Assembly (NCBI RefSeq): GCF_002112505.1
Contig: NZ_NEHW01000008.1
Coordinates: 243,760-307,759, forward strand
Reading direction: 5' to 3'
Length of the DNA: 64,000 nucleotides
Origin: Pseudomonas sp. R28(2017)
Lineage (GTDB): Bacteria > Pseudomonadota > Gammaproteobacteria > Pseudomonadales > Pseudomonadaceae
The notes beneath the pieces are model-generated. The model saw only the letters and a program-made list of their open reading frames with translations, did not search any database and had not been told where the DNA came from. The position numbers were made by a program, and so were the translations under genes. Of the stretch, positions 27,157 to 35,320 are shown piece after piece. Numbering within the stretch: the first letter of the stretch is position 1; each line of letters opens with the position of its first letter.

Positions 27157-27645
27157 ATGAGTGATTGGGAAGACTTTTGCGACGGAATGGGATGGAGAAA
27201 TGATGAGCACGCTACAGATAAGCTAATAGACTATATTGAAGGAAAAAACCCAAAGAACTATTCAGGTCGTCGCGACAGAGAGTTCACCCCTGAGCAAAAG
27301 CGTGCTTATGCAATTAAAAAAGAGGAGGAGCGCCGGATTTTCTCTACTCCTATTGGCCAATATATTGCTAGTCACTGGGGGCGCGGGGATATCTTTAACA
27401 TTAAAGAGAGTATGTGGACTGATAATGGGTCGAATTTTAAGTCTATATACTTTGAAATCGGAAAGGGCTTTTTTCATGTGACGATAACCAAGTGCAATGA
27501 AACAAATTTTACAGTTGAATTTTGCAATATTACCGGCAGATCTCCAATATGCACACAGATATCAGGGAATCGGTTAACCCCAAGCCTAATCGAACAGGCG
27601 GTGAGTGAAAATGATAAATTGGTCAGTGCTAGAAACAGGCGTTAA
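27157..27645 (+). CDS. unknown small AT-rich island protein
   Basis: 162 residues, MSDWEDFCDGMGW; the ATG at 27157 has AGAGGG six bases upstream. An in-frame TTG at 27139 is possible but unneeded. The N-terminal half is acidic then basic and helical (EFTPEQKRAYAIKKEEERRIF); the C-terminal half has strands (SIYFEIGKGFFHVTITKC; NFTVEFCNITGRSP). It has much lower GC than its neighbours, so it was probably acquired separately. I recognise no family. It is the only rightward gene in the middle of the island. Confidence 0.65.
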   Translation: MSDWEDFCDGMGWRNDEHATDKLIDYIEGKNPKNYSGRRDREFTPEQKRAYAIKKEEERRIFSTPIGQYIASHWGRGDIFNIKESMWTDNGSNFKSIYFEIGKGFFHVTITKCNETNFTVEFCNITGRSPICTQISGNRLTPSLIEQAVSENDKLVSARNRR

Positions 27646-28133
27646 TAATTTTGTTGGGAAGTAGATCTGTTTATCTAATAAACATAACCAGGTTTACCAG
27701 GCAAATGCAGCTAACCAGGCATATACGAACTGTCCCCACCTGTAGTGAATAAAGCTTGACCTTCAACCCTGTCGTCAGTGCGGTTGTCTTCTTAAACCCA
27801 ACCTGTGATGGGCTTAGATGCCGTAGCCACTCTGCCATTCGCAAACGACCGCTGTGGATCGATTGCTGACGTACCTGACTCACCGCTATCGACCCGTGGC
27901 AGCCGTTCGTGGAGGGCAGCAAACTATTTTTCATCAAAATACTGAGACGAAGCGGTGCGTGGAGGCTTCGGGATTATGCCGAGCTTGTCAGCGTTAGCTT
28001 TAAATTGACAGCCGCCTACAGCTGCTGACCGAAAGCAACGGATAAGTCTAGCAAAGCATCGCCGATACCCCCACCAACGATTCAATTAAGTCAGGCTGAG
28101 ATAGCGTGCGGATGGGCTGCTCGCTATGACTGT
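27646..28133. other. intergenic region, no gene seen
   Basis: 488 bp. A minus-strand frame at 27671-27937 has a coding-like length, but its composition follows the dispersed repeat (27826-27912: TGCCATTCGCAAACGACCGC..CTATCGACCCG), so I do not call it. Confidence 0.5.
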
Positions 28134-29192
28134 CTATTGCTTCGATTTGAGTTGCCACTGGCTACGTTCCACAGCCATTGTCTTGTAGCCAGCGCTTTCA
28201 AATAGGTGCGCGACCGCCTCGCCGGCTTTTACCAAAAGCCCGGCTGGGGGATTTTCTGTAGGCATGTAAAGCCCAGGACCACCTTCAGTTTCCTCGAGAT
28301 AGAGGGGCGTGACCGCATCGAATGTAGAAACTGCCTCGGAAAGCATTGCCTCGTCCGAACAGTTAATTTCTACGAATACGTCTCGGTCGTCATCATAGAT
28401 GTAGATGCTTGCATCATAGATGAAGGAGCTGAGGGCTCTACTAGAAGGGTTCGAGAATTTGGCGGCGAATACCGCGTCACTGTAGCGGCCAGGATAGCTT
28501 CCATGAATACTAAATCCAAACTTCTCGGCCGCTAAGTCCACCGCTGGCTCAATCGAAAGTAGACTCATGTAACCAGTTTCCACGGGCATATCACCTTGTC
28601 CTAAGCTCTCCGTGACGAGCGCTAGCGCCACCCCAGATTGATCAAGTGCTACCCCCCCACTGAACCCACCACGCGCCATCGCTGAGGCAATGAAGTGAAG
28701 GACAGGTGAATGCCATACCCGCACCACGGCGTTAATTTGACCGAGAGTGACCACCTGGCAAGGTACCGTAGTAAATGGGATCGGGGGATAACCTACTATG
28801 AGGACATCGGAAAGGACTAAGTCGTTCTCCCTCAAAGAGTAATCCGTGTGATCGCTGACCGTGATTGATGGTAAAGGTGTAGCACCCAGATCAACTTTAA
28901 AAATAGCAAGATCTAGGCCGTCACGACCAAAATACGGGCCATCAACAATCTTCAGGCGCCGAGGAGGCACTACTTTGTCTTCTGCTTCCTCTCTTAGGTG
29001 CCCTGACTTAGTGGTTGCGATTTCTTTAATTGTTACCCCTTCAACCACGTGCCGTGCAGTGACAAAAACACCATCGCCGATGTGAAAAGCCGAGCCTATA
29101 CCTTCATCGCCCTTCTCGTTGATGATGGCAACATATGCCACTGCCCCTGCCGCCCGTGTGTAGGTTTCGTGGAAGCGGTTTTTTTCAGTCAT
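28134..29192 (-). CDS. trypsin-like serine protease
   Basis: 352 residues from MTEKNRFHET. The S1-type catalytic triad is visible: His48 in VFVTARHVVEG, Asp94 in GLDLAIFKVD and Ser178 in GGFSGGVALD. There is no signal peptide or PDZ domain, so it should act in the cytoplasm, unlike DegP-type proteases. The C-terminal 140 residues (AAKFSNPSSRALSSFIYDASIYIYDDDRDVF) form an unknown domain. The start has AGGAA ten bases upstream; ATGs further upstream (29318, MESNVK at 29228) lengthen it without a good site. Cytoplasmic trypsin-like proteases occur in several bacterial defence modules; that link is inference. Confidence 0.75.
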   Translation of the reverse strand: MTEKNRFHETYTRAAGAVAYVAIINEKGDEGIGSAFHIGDGVFVTARHVVEGVTIKEIATTKSGHLREEAEDKVVPPRRLKIVDGPYFGRDGLDLAIFKVDLGATPLPSITVSDHTDYSLRENDLVLSDVLIVGYPPIPFTTVPCQVVTLGQINAVVRVWHSPVLHFIASAMARGGFSGGVALDQSGVALALVTESLGQGDMPVETGYMSLLSIEPAVDLAAEKFGFSIHGSYPGRYSDAVFAAKFSNPSSRALSSFIYDASIYIYDDDRDVFVEINCSDEAMLSEAVSTFDAVTPLYLEETEGGPGLYMPTENPPAGLLVKAGEAVAHLFESAGYKTMAVERSQWQLKSKQ

Positions 29193-29631
29193 TAGAACGC
29201 GTTCCTGTAACTTAACGTTAGATTCCATAGGTTGGGCAGCCGTCGCTGTCCAGCTTGAGTCAATTTGGCACACCTCCGCAGATTGTATGGTACTGGATAT
29301 GTGCGAGATGGGCAGCATCGTGGCTTGCCGCCCAGACAGGCCTAGCTGAGACCTGCCACATCAGCTATGACCAGTAGATACGGGACGTAGTCAGCATTTT
29401 CTCGAACCAGCATAAACGCTGCTAATGGCTGCTTGCAGATAAGTGAATCGCACCGGCCTTCTGGGACACGGCTGAGCGTCAGCTATGGGTCGAAAGCGGC
29501 CAGTTGCGAACGACTGCTATCGACCCAAAGCTGTCTTTCGCGAAAGACAGCAATCGGTCAAAAGCAGTCAGCGGCGGGTGGTAGCTTCCCCCCAAAGGCG
29601 GCTCTAGACATAGAATAAATCTGTTAGCGGC
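29193..29631. other. intergenic region with repeat and 22-bp palindrome
   Basis: 439 bp between the protease gene and the DUF6236 gene, with no gene seen. It holds the fullest copy of the dispersed repeat (29462-29590) and, within it, the perfect palindrome described separately. Confidence 0.5.
29530..29551. repeat. perfect 22-bp palindrome
   Basis: Arms GCTGTCTTTCG and CGAAAGACAGC meet without a loop. It lies inside the repeat copy at 29462-29590. Confidence 0.85.
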
Positions 29632-30732
29632 TCACCAATTTCGTTCCATTGAAAGCAAATAAGAGTAAGGACTATCTATTATGGTACGCCGTCTCTGATT
29701 TGCTAATAAGACTGCTGATGCTGTCAGCGAGATTCCCACTCCAGCAACCAAAGCGATAGAGGTTGGAATACCTGCAAGGATTGCTGTCGAAGTTGGGGCA
29801 GCTGAGAAGAATGAAACCTTTAATAACCCGCTAAGGCCTGCATCCCAACGTTGAGCCCGCAGAGACTCTCGGAGACTATGCATCGCTGGCAATACGTTGG
29901 CCTGATACTGGTCTGATACGGCTTGTCGCAGCGCCTCGATAGGTACCTCTTTAGGCAAGTCCGCGGTAAGACGTGAGATTTCTCGCCGAAATACAGCCAG
30001 CTCTTCCGCGTGGTATTTTTTGAACTTGAGAATTTCACCCACCGACAGATGCTCAGGCAAAGAAATTCCCTGCACCATAAGATCAATGAGCAAACTAGGG
30101 GCAACATCTGTTGGCAACGAGCGCCTCGATCCAAACGCGTCGAACTGGCGGCCAACGCGTCGATCGCCAGTAGTGCCAAGCGGCTTTCCCTTGCGCACAG
30201 CGATTGCCAATTGGTCTGCTGCAGACGACTCGGTCACCAAGCCTAGGCCTAGTCGCTCAGCCAATTGAGAGGCGAGGAGCGTCATGTAGAAATTTGCGAA
30301 ACCAGGTGCGACGTGAAGCCAACCGTCATCATTAAGCCCACGCTCAAGTTCTGAGCGGATCATGTATGGCAGCTTTTCCGGATGAATATGAGCAAGCTCG
30401 CGCAGCTCGTAGGACATCTTCTCGGGATGAATTCTACGAGTCGGGTGTTTGTCTGTATCAAACATTACACCGGCCGAGGCTGGGTCCGTAAGAAATTCGA
30501 GAACTTTTTCAGTGAGCTCCTCAACTTCCTCCATATCCGATGAAACACGAACTGGATTGAGTACGCCTTCATCACAAAGGGCACGAGCAAAATCATTCGA
30601 GTAAGGTTCACGATGGGAAACGGGGACTATTGTTCGGACGGAGTCCCAGAACAACACCGCACTTCGTAGCCAACGCTCATTTTTTATGTCGATGTATGGG
30701 TAGTAAAGCGCTGTTGAAAAGGCTGTGGGCAT
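29632..30732 (-). CDS. DUF6236-family protein
   Basis: 366 residues. The N-terminus ALYYPYIDIKNERWLRSAVL, then FWDSVRTIVP, matches what I recall of the DUF6236 family. The middle is helical and charged (RAL..ELTEKVLEFLTD; IRSELERGLNDDGWLHV). Near residues 310-350 is a hydrophobic pair (STAILAGIPTSIALVAGVGISLTASAVLL) that could be a membrane hairpin. Function unknown; members are scattered in accessory regions. The start is the first Met, MPTAFSTALY. A 176-bp gap separates it from the recombinase pair. Confidence 0.7.
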   Translation of the reverse strand: MPTAFSTALYYPYIDIKNERWLRSAVLFWDSVRTIVPVSHREPYSNDFARALCDEGVLNPVRVSSDMEEVEELTEKVLEFLTDPASAGVMFDTDKHPTRRIHPEKMSYELRELAHIHPEKLPYMIRSELERGLNDDGWLHVAPGFANFYMTLLASQLAERLGLGLVTESSAADQLAIAVRKGKPLGTTGDRRVGRQFDAFGSRRSLPTDVAPSLLIDLMVQGISLPEHLSVGEILKFKKYHAEELAVFRREISRLTADLPKEVPIEALRQAVSDQYQANVLPAMHSLRESLRAQRWDAGLSGLLKVSFFSAAPTSTAILAGIPTSIALVAGVGISLTASAVLLANQRRRTIIDSPYSYLLSMERNW

Positions 30733-30908
30733 CAGAGTTCCTCCATGATAATTTTTGATTGACTAGCCGCCGTGCAGCTACATCAGTGTGGCATGGAACT
30801 CCCTTCGGCGTGTCCATGGCCGGTTTCTGCCGGTGTTGACCGACCGCTTCGGGTCGAGAGCCGTCATTCAGGACTCGGCAGTTTTCCGAATGCGGTTTGT
30901 CGTGAGTA

Positions 30909-31196
30909 TCAATCATATCTTTGGGACTTGAAGACCCATGGCTTTTCTAAACGACGAGCAAGCAGCCGCACGGTCAACAGGTAGTAATACTGAGTCGCCT
31001 CGCATCGTCCAGCCAGGCGATGCTCAAGAAACCAAGCCACATGTTTTCTCCGCCAGGCCCAAGGTGATTCGAGCTTCCAACGATCAGATATCTCCGCTTG
31101 GATGAGCTCTGCTTGCCGTAAATGGCGCTGCCGCGTTGCGTACGACCCCGTCAGAACCGCAGACAAGAACAGTTCCATGTCGAATGGTTTACTCAC
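30909..31196 (-). CDS. small partner protein of the island recombinase
   Basis: 95 residues, starting MSKPFDMELF with a GTG codon. Its start overlaps the recombinase stop in a GTGA arrangement (31193-31196), with GGAGGG upstream. It is basic and rich in Trp and Arg (DRWKLESPWAWRRKHVAWFLEHRL), helical, with no membrane segment. Similar small ORFs sit behind such recombinases in Pseudomonas islands, as far as I recall. A directionality or DNA-binding role is an inference from position. Confidence 0.6.
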   Translation of the reverse strand: MSKPFDMELFLSAVLTGSYATRQRHLRQAELIQAEISDRWKLESPWAWRRKHVAWFLEHRLAGRCEATQYYYLLTVRLLARRLEKPWVFKSQRYD

Positions 31197-32182
31197 GCGC
31201 GCCCTCCAATGTAAGCAGCTACTCTATCGATCCGACCGTGTCCCAGCTCGTGGCTGATCTGCTTCCGGGCCTCACGATCAAGGTTCCGATCTAACGGGCA
31301 ACATTGGCCGCCATTGATAGGCGCGCGGTGTTGAGTGATTTGCTCATAGCGCTCACAGGCATACGCCGCCCGTAGCTCATGGAAGCCCTTGAAGTTGTGT
31401 GCATGCAGGACCTCCCGCGCAGGGCGGATGATTTGATGCAGAACATTCAGGTAGCTTTCGTGTGGCGCAATCAGGTTGCGGCTACCCGCAGGCGAAATCT
31501 GCCGTGCAAACTTAAGTGCATCTCGAACTTGGCCGTCCACCGCAATCCAACGCGGTGCCGAGGCACCGGCGCGACCGCCTTTGGTGCCATCCTGAATGTT
31601 AATTCTACCTAGATCGTTAGCCTCACGGCCTAGCCGCGGCAGGTCAGCCAAGATGGCCTCTCGCAAGCGCATGCCGGTGGCTCGCGCCAAAAGAACGATC
31701 GCAGCGGCTCGTAAGTGATGACGATTGCAAAGCGCATCAACGATCTGTTTAACCTGTTCGCGGTCTTGGCCCTGCGGCACTGAATGTCGGACCCCGATGC
31801 GCTGCATACCCAACGCTTTGCTCGGACTTGGCAACTTCACGTAATGATCACCCCGAAGCGCCGCCATGGTCCTGTTAACGCTGGATAGCCGATTTTGTGC
31901 GGTGCTGACGGCAAGGTCACCGCGCCCAACCACGTCACGCAGATACGCCGCATAGTCGGCCAACACCTTCCGATCAATCTGCCGGGCATCATTGATGCCG
32001 GGCCCCTGTTCGGAGCGGCACCATTTGACGAATGCGTGCCACCGATCACAGTGCGCCTTGACCGTGCCATAGTGGCCTCCGCCAAACATGTCTTTCAGCG
32101 CTTGTGGACCTGCGTAGCTCAATTGCCTTCCGTAGCCGAAATTGCGACCATCGCGTCTACCCACCAATGCCATGTCGGTCAC
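31193..32182 (-). CDS. tyrosine recombinase/integrase
   Basis: 329 residues. A SAM-like N-terminal domain covers residues about 20-110 (HYGTVKAHCDRWHAFVKWC), the catalytic domain 140-329. The catalytic set is complete: Arg172 (GMRLREA), Lys201 (DGTKGG), His268 and Arg271 (FHELRAA), His315 and Tyr324 (LGHGRIDRVAAYIG). It is different in type from the P4-like integrase 900 bp to its right, so two mobile units may be nested here. Start MTDMALVGRR; a second Met at residue 4 is possible. Coupled to the 95-aa gene. Confidence 0.82.
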   Translation of the reverse strand: MTDMALVGRRDGRNFGYGRQLSYAGPQALKDMFGGGHYGTVKAHCDRWHAFVKWCRSEQGPGINDARQIDRKVLADYAAYLRDVVGRGDLAVSTAQNRLSSVNRTMAALRGDHYVKLPSPSKALGMQRIGVRHSVPQGQDREQVKQIVDALCNRHHLRAAAIVLLARATGMRLREAILADLPRLGREANDLGRINIQDGTKGGRAGASAPRWIAVDGQVRDALKFARQISPAGSRNLIAPHESYLNVLHQIIRPAREVLHAHNFKGFHELRAAYACERYEQITQHRAPINGGQCCPLDRNLDREARKQISHELGHGRIDRVAAYIGGRA

Positions 32183-32581
32183 CTCATCTCCGATCCTCGC
32201 CCCACGTCATCCCGCCAAGAATGTTGAGTGTTATCAGGGATCAAGGCCCCTGCGACCTGTGGGGTGTCCTCTCACGCGGGACCATCGGCTCCTTACGACC
32301 GGGAGCAAGGGCATCTCATGATCTAGCCTCCTGGACACCGTTACCGGTGGGCGGGTGGAGGCTGCATTGGCTGACGAGACCAGTGCCTGAAGATCCTGAG
32401 CCGGGTGAACACAGCGATGCGATGACCGGGGCATGCCTGACTGTCAGTCAGGTGCAGTCCCTGGTCTGCGGCACCATCATCTACATCGCTGTTGCTGGTG
32501 ACATCGGCGTTTGTCACGCCGATTGTCATGAGTGGTGTAGCCGCAAAGCCAAGTGCGATGAGGGCTGCAGCAGTGCTAGAA

Positions 32582-32616
32582 GCGCCCGTCTCTTTCCAGG
32601 AGAAAGAGACGGGCGC
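32582..32616. repeat. perfect 15-bp hairpin
   Basis: Arms GCGCCCGTCTCTTTC and GAAAGAGACGGGCGC with the loop CAGGA. No T-run follows on either strand, so it is not a typical intrinsic terminator. Confidence 0.8.
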
Positions 32617-32980
32617 AGGTTGGCGAAAGATTCGGCCAAGCGGATAGGTTGCTGCAGGGCAGCGAAGTAGGAGGTGCTGTCTGGCGCACGAGGGCCATGA
32701 TCTGAAGTAGGCATCCATCACCGGGGAGGTGACCGGGCGAGCTGCCGGATGCGAATCGCCATTTGGGGGGAGAACCACCGCAGGAGCGGCGTGACCTTGA
32801 AGGTTCTGGCCACCTGGGGTGCTGTCAACGACAGCCTTTGCACGGTCTTTTCTACGCCCGCAATTCGAGAGGGTCAAGCGACTCGCCCGCTGGATTTTGC
32901 AGTTGAAAATGACGTTGGGCGTGTACGGAATCCCGTGGTTTCCGGTGGCCGATTGGGTGCTTTTGATTTTTTAGGTGAGG

Positions 32981-33021
32981 TCCATCCAAACAGGGCGGCT
33001 TTGCAGCCCTGTTTGGATGGA
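32981..33021. repeat. perfect 16-bp hairpin
   Basis: Arms TCCATCCAAACAGGGC and GCCCTGTTTGGATGGA with the loop GGCTTTGCA. It lies 43 bp beyond the 3' end of the P4-type integrase gene; without a T-run on either side its role is unclear. Confidence 0.85.
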
Positions 33022-33063
33022 CCCGCATGGAAAGCGGATCATCGAAACTTCAAAGCCGTGCAC

Positions 33064-34386
33064 TCACTCGACTGCGCCACGCCTTGCTCTGAGGCTAGAA
33101 ACGTTTGCCCCGGCCTGATTCGCGAACTCATGTGGCGAGATATGCTCCTGCCGGTTCGCTTCGAGGTAACGGCTCCACCAACTCATGATCATTCGCCGTT
33201 CCTCCAGGAACTCAGCCTTGTGGATATACGCCGCCCGAACATTGTTGCGCTCCCTGTGGCTCATCTGCCGCTCGATAGCGGTCTCTGACCACAGCCCGGA
33301 TTCGACCAAGGCACTGCACGCCATGGACCGGAAGCCATGCCCGCAGATTTCGGTCTTGGTGTCATAACCCATATTCCGCAGAGCGCTGTTGACCGTGTTC
33401 TCGGACATAGGCTTCCACGAGCGAGCGTCACTGGTGAACACCAGGTCGAAGTACCCCGTGATCGCATGAATCTGTTCGAGCAACATCACCGCTTGCGGTG
33501 AAAGCGGGACAAGGTGGATGTCGCCCGCCATCTTTGTCCCTCTGGTCGAGTACGGAACGCCGTCTAACGCGGGCCGCGTATCAGGTATCTCCCAAATACC
33601 GCGCTTCAGGTCGAACTCACTCCAACGTGCGAAGCGCAATTCACTGGAGCGTACGAACACATGCAGGGACAGCATGACGGTCAGCCGAGTGAGCGGGCGT
33701 CCCTTGTAGTTCTCGATGCGGTCCATCAACTCAGGCAGACGAGAGAGCGGGAGTGCAGGCCGGTGCGTAACCCGTGGCGCGCTGATGAAGCCCTCAAGAT
33801 CATTTGCAGGGTTCACCGTGATCAGCCGCTGCCGCTTAGCCTCACGCATGATGCTCTGTAGGTAGTTTTGCACCCTCAAGGCCACATCGATCGTGCCGCG
33901 TTTTTTGATCTCTTCCAGCGGCTGCATGAGGTCGAAGGTATCCAGATCAACGATGGCGCGTGCGCCGAGCAGCGGGAATACGTGAGTCTTTAAGCGACTC
34001 AACACAGTCCTAGAATGGCCCGGCGCCCACTTCACGGACATTTCCTTATGCCAGTCCAAGGCAACGCGTTCGAATGTGTGGCCTCTGACAACTGCCTCGG
34101 CCTTGGCCTGCTGCTTGGACGCAATCGGATCAATGCCCTCAGCCAGCATCCGCTTGGTCTCCAGACGCTTCTGCCGAGCATCTGCAAGTCCGATGACGGG
34201 ATAGTTGCCAAACGAGGTCAGCCCCTCTCGCCCATCCGGTTTCACATACCGGAAACGCCAGCCTTTGCGGCCATTGGGGTAAACGAGGAGGTAAAGACCG
34301 TCACCGTCGAAAAGCTTGTAGGGGCGGTCAGTAGGCTTGGCCGAGCGGCAGGCGGTGTCAGTGAGGGGAGCAGTAGTACGAGCCAT
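33064..34386 (-). CDS. P4-type tyrosine integrase
   Basis: 440 residues from MARTTAPLTD. The N-terminal DUF4102-like arm-binding domain (PLTDTACRSAKPTDRPYKLFD; DGDGLYLLVYPNGRKGWRF) is typical of P4-family integrases, which integrate into tRNA 3' ends. The catalytic residues are all present: Arg246, Lys285, His350 and Arg353 (CGHGFRS), His377 (MSHRERN) and Tyr387 (AAYIHK). It lies beside the tRNA-Thr 3' end, transcribed away from it, so it is the likely integrase of the island. The start follows AAGGGG; the frame runs open upstream to 34536, but that part is not protein-like. Confidence 0.92.
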   Translation of the reverse strand: MARTTAPLTDTACRSAKPTDRPYKLFDGDGLYLLVYPNGRKGWRFRYVKPDGREGLTSFGNYPVIGLADARQKRLETKRMLAEGIDPIASKQQAKAEAVVRGHTFERVALDWHKEMSVKWAPGHSRTVLSRLKTHVFPLLGARAIVDLDTFDLMQPLEEIKKRGTIDVALRVQNYLQSIMREAKRQRLITVNPANDLEGFISAPRVTHRPALPLSRLPELMDRIENYKGRPLTRLTVMLSLHVFVRSSELRFARWSEFDLKRGIWEIPDTRPALDGVPYSTRGTKMAGDIHLVPLSPQAVMLLEQIHAITGYFDLVFTSDARSWKPMSENTVNSALRNMGYDTKTEICGHGFRSMACSALVESGLWSETAIERQMSHRERNNVRAAYIHKAEFLEERRMIMSWWSRYLEANRQEHISPHEFANQAGANVSSLRARRGAVE

Positions 34387-34476
34387 AGGGGTAAACCCCT
34401 TTAACGAATCGACTTTATCCCAAACCTTACCCCTAAATCGGCTGGCAGCTGTCGGAATCCGACGGAACGCCATAAC

Positions 34477-34504
34477 GAAAAAACCCGCCAGAAGGCGGGT
34501 TTTA
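34477..34504 (-). terminator. terminator downstream of tRNA-Thr
   Basis: AAAACCCGCC-TTCT-GGCGGGTTTTTT read on the minus strand, between tRNA-Thr and the integrase gene. The T-run favours termination of the tRNA transcript. Confidence 0.85.
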
Positions 34505-34548
34505 CGGGGGGTTCCAGAGATTTTAGTAGCCTTCACTGGAACCTGGAC

Positions 34549-34624
34549 TGGTGCCGGAGACAGGAATCGAACCTGCGACCTTCGCGTTACGAGTGCGCTG
34601 CTCTACCTACTGAGCTACACCGGC
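34549..34624 (-). tRNA. tRNA-Thr(CGT)
   Basis: 76 nt with encoded CCA. The cloverleaf is canonical: acceptor GCCGGTG paired with CTCCGGC, D-loop AGCTCAGTAGGTAGAGC, anticodon loop with CGT, T-loop GGTTCGATTCC. It decodes ACG. Its 3' end is the integration target of the P4-type integrase element to its left. Confidence 0.96.
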
Positions 34625-34694
34625 GTGTAGCGCAACGTACCACTGCCGCACCTGCCGCGTAAACCCCTGTTTCCCCGGTCTTATTCCCCTCCCC

Positions 34695-35105
34695 TCAGGG
34701 CGCTTTGCAACCCTTCGGCGCGAGGTCTTCCTCGATATCGGTCGTGCAGGTCCAGCCAGTTGGCGAGCGCGTCAGGGCAAGGCTCTTGCCAACCACATTG
34801 GCCGGCACATCAACCAGGGCGCATGCAATCGTGCCAATCCCGTCAGCCGCCTTGCTGCTCACCGCAATCGCACAGTTCGCCGTCGCCGGCTGGCCGCCCA
34901 GTTCGGCCACGTTGTTCACATCCTTGCCTTCGTTCAAGCGCACTTCCATCGCCGTCTTCAGCGCGCTGATCTCCAGCAACCCGGCCGCCGCCTTGGTGCG
35001 GGACTGGTGGTTGGTGTACATCGGGATGGCGATGGTCGCCAGAATGCCGATGATCGCGACAACGATCATCAGTTCGATCAGGGTGATACCGCGTTGCCCT
35101 TTCAT
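34695..35105 (-). CDS. pilA: type IV major pilin PilA
   Basis: 136 residues, starting MKGQRG. The prepilin-peptidase site is G followed by ITLIELMIVVAIIGILATIA, with Glu at position 5; position 1 is Ile rather than the usual Phe. A helical spine runs to about residue 60 (SRTKAAAGLLEISALKTAMEV). The C-terminal D-loop is bounded by Cys in TCTTDIEEDLAPKGCKAP. It is exported to the inner membrane and assembled into pili. Divergent from pilC with a 215-bp spacer that should contain a promoter for each (pilA is usually RpoN-dependent; I did not find a clear GG-N10-GC). Confidence 0.93.
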   Translation of the reverse strand: MKGQRGITLIELMIVVAIIGILATIAIPMYTNHQSRTKAAAGLLEISALKTAMEVRLNEGKDVNNVAELGGQPATANCAIAVSSKAADGIGTIACALVDVPANVVGKSLALTRSPTGWTCTTDIEEDLAPKGCKAP

Positions 35106-35320
35106 GAACGATTTCCTTTTTGATACGTGTACTCGTGGAGGTCAGGCTCGCCCCCAGCTGGCAGCGGCGCAGTAGGCCTGAACAGACACCTTTTGTCACC
35201 CCTGCCCGCCAGGGCGTCATCTTCGCTGAACTACTCTAGTGAGGATCACGGACGCACGCCCGCTCAGGGACGCGGCAAGCTGTTTCCAGGCTTGTCGCCC
35301 GGGCAGAAAAGGACCTTTGC

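Larger units (their letters stand above)
32183..33063. other. 881-bp region between the two recombinases
   Basis: No convincing gene on either strand: frames here lack ribosome-binding sites and overlap on both strands. The region holds two long perfect hairpins (32582-32616 and 32981-33021). It is GC-rich on the left and reads like recombined mobile-element DNA. I could not assign it to a known insertion sequence. Confidence 0.5.

Noticed and set aside
32104..32877. Overlapping long frames on both strands between the recombinases
   Set aside because: No ribosome-binding site, no recognisable motif, and they cross the perfect hairpin at 32582-32616.
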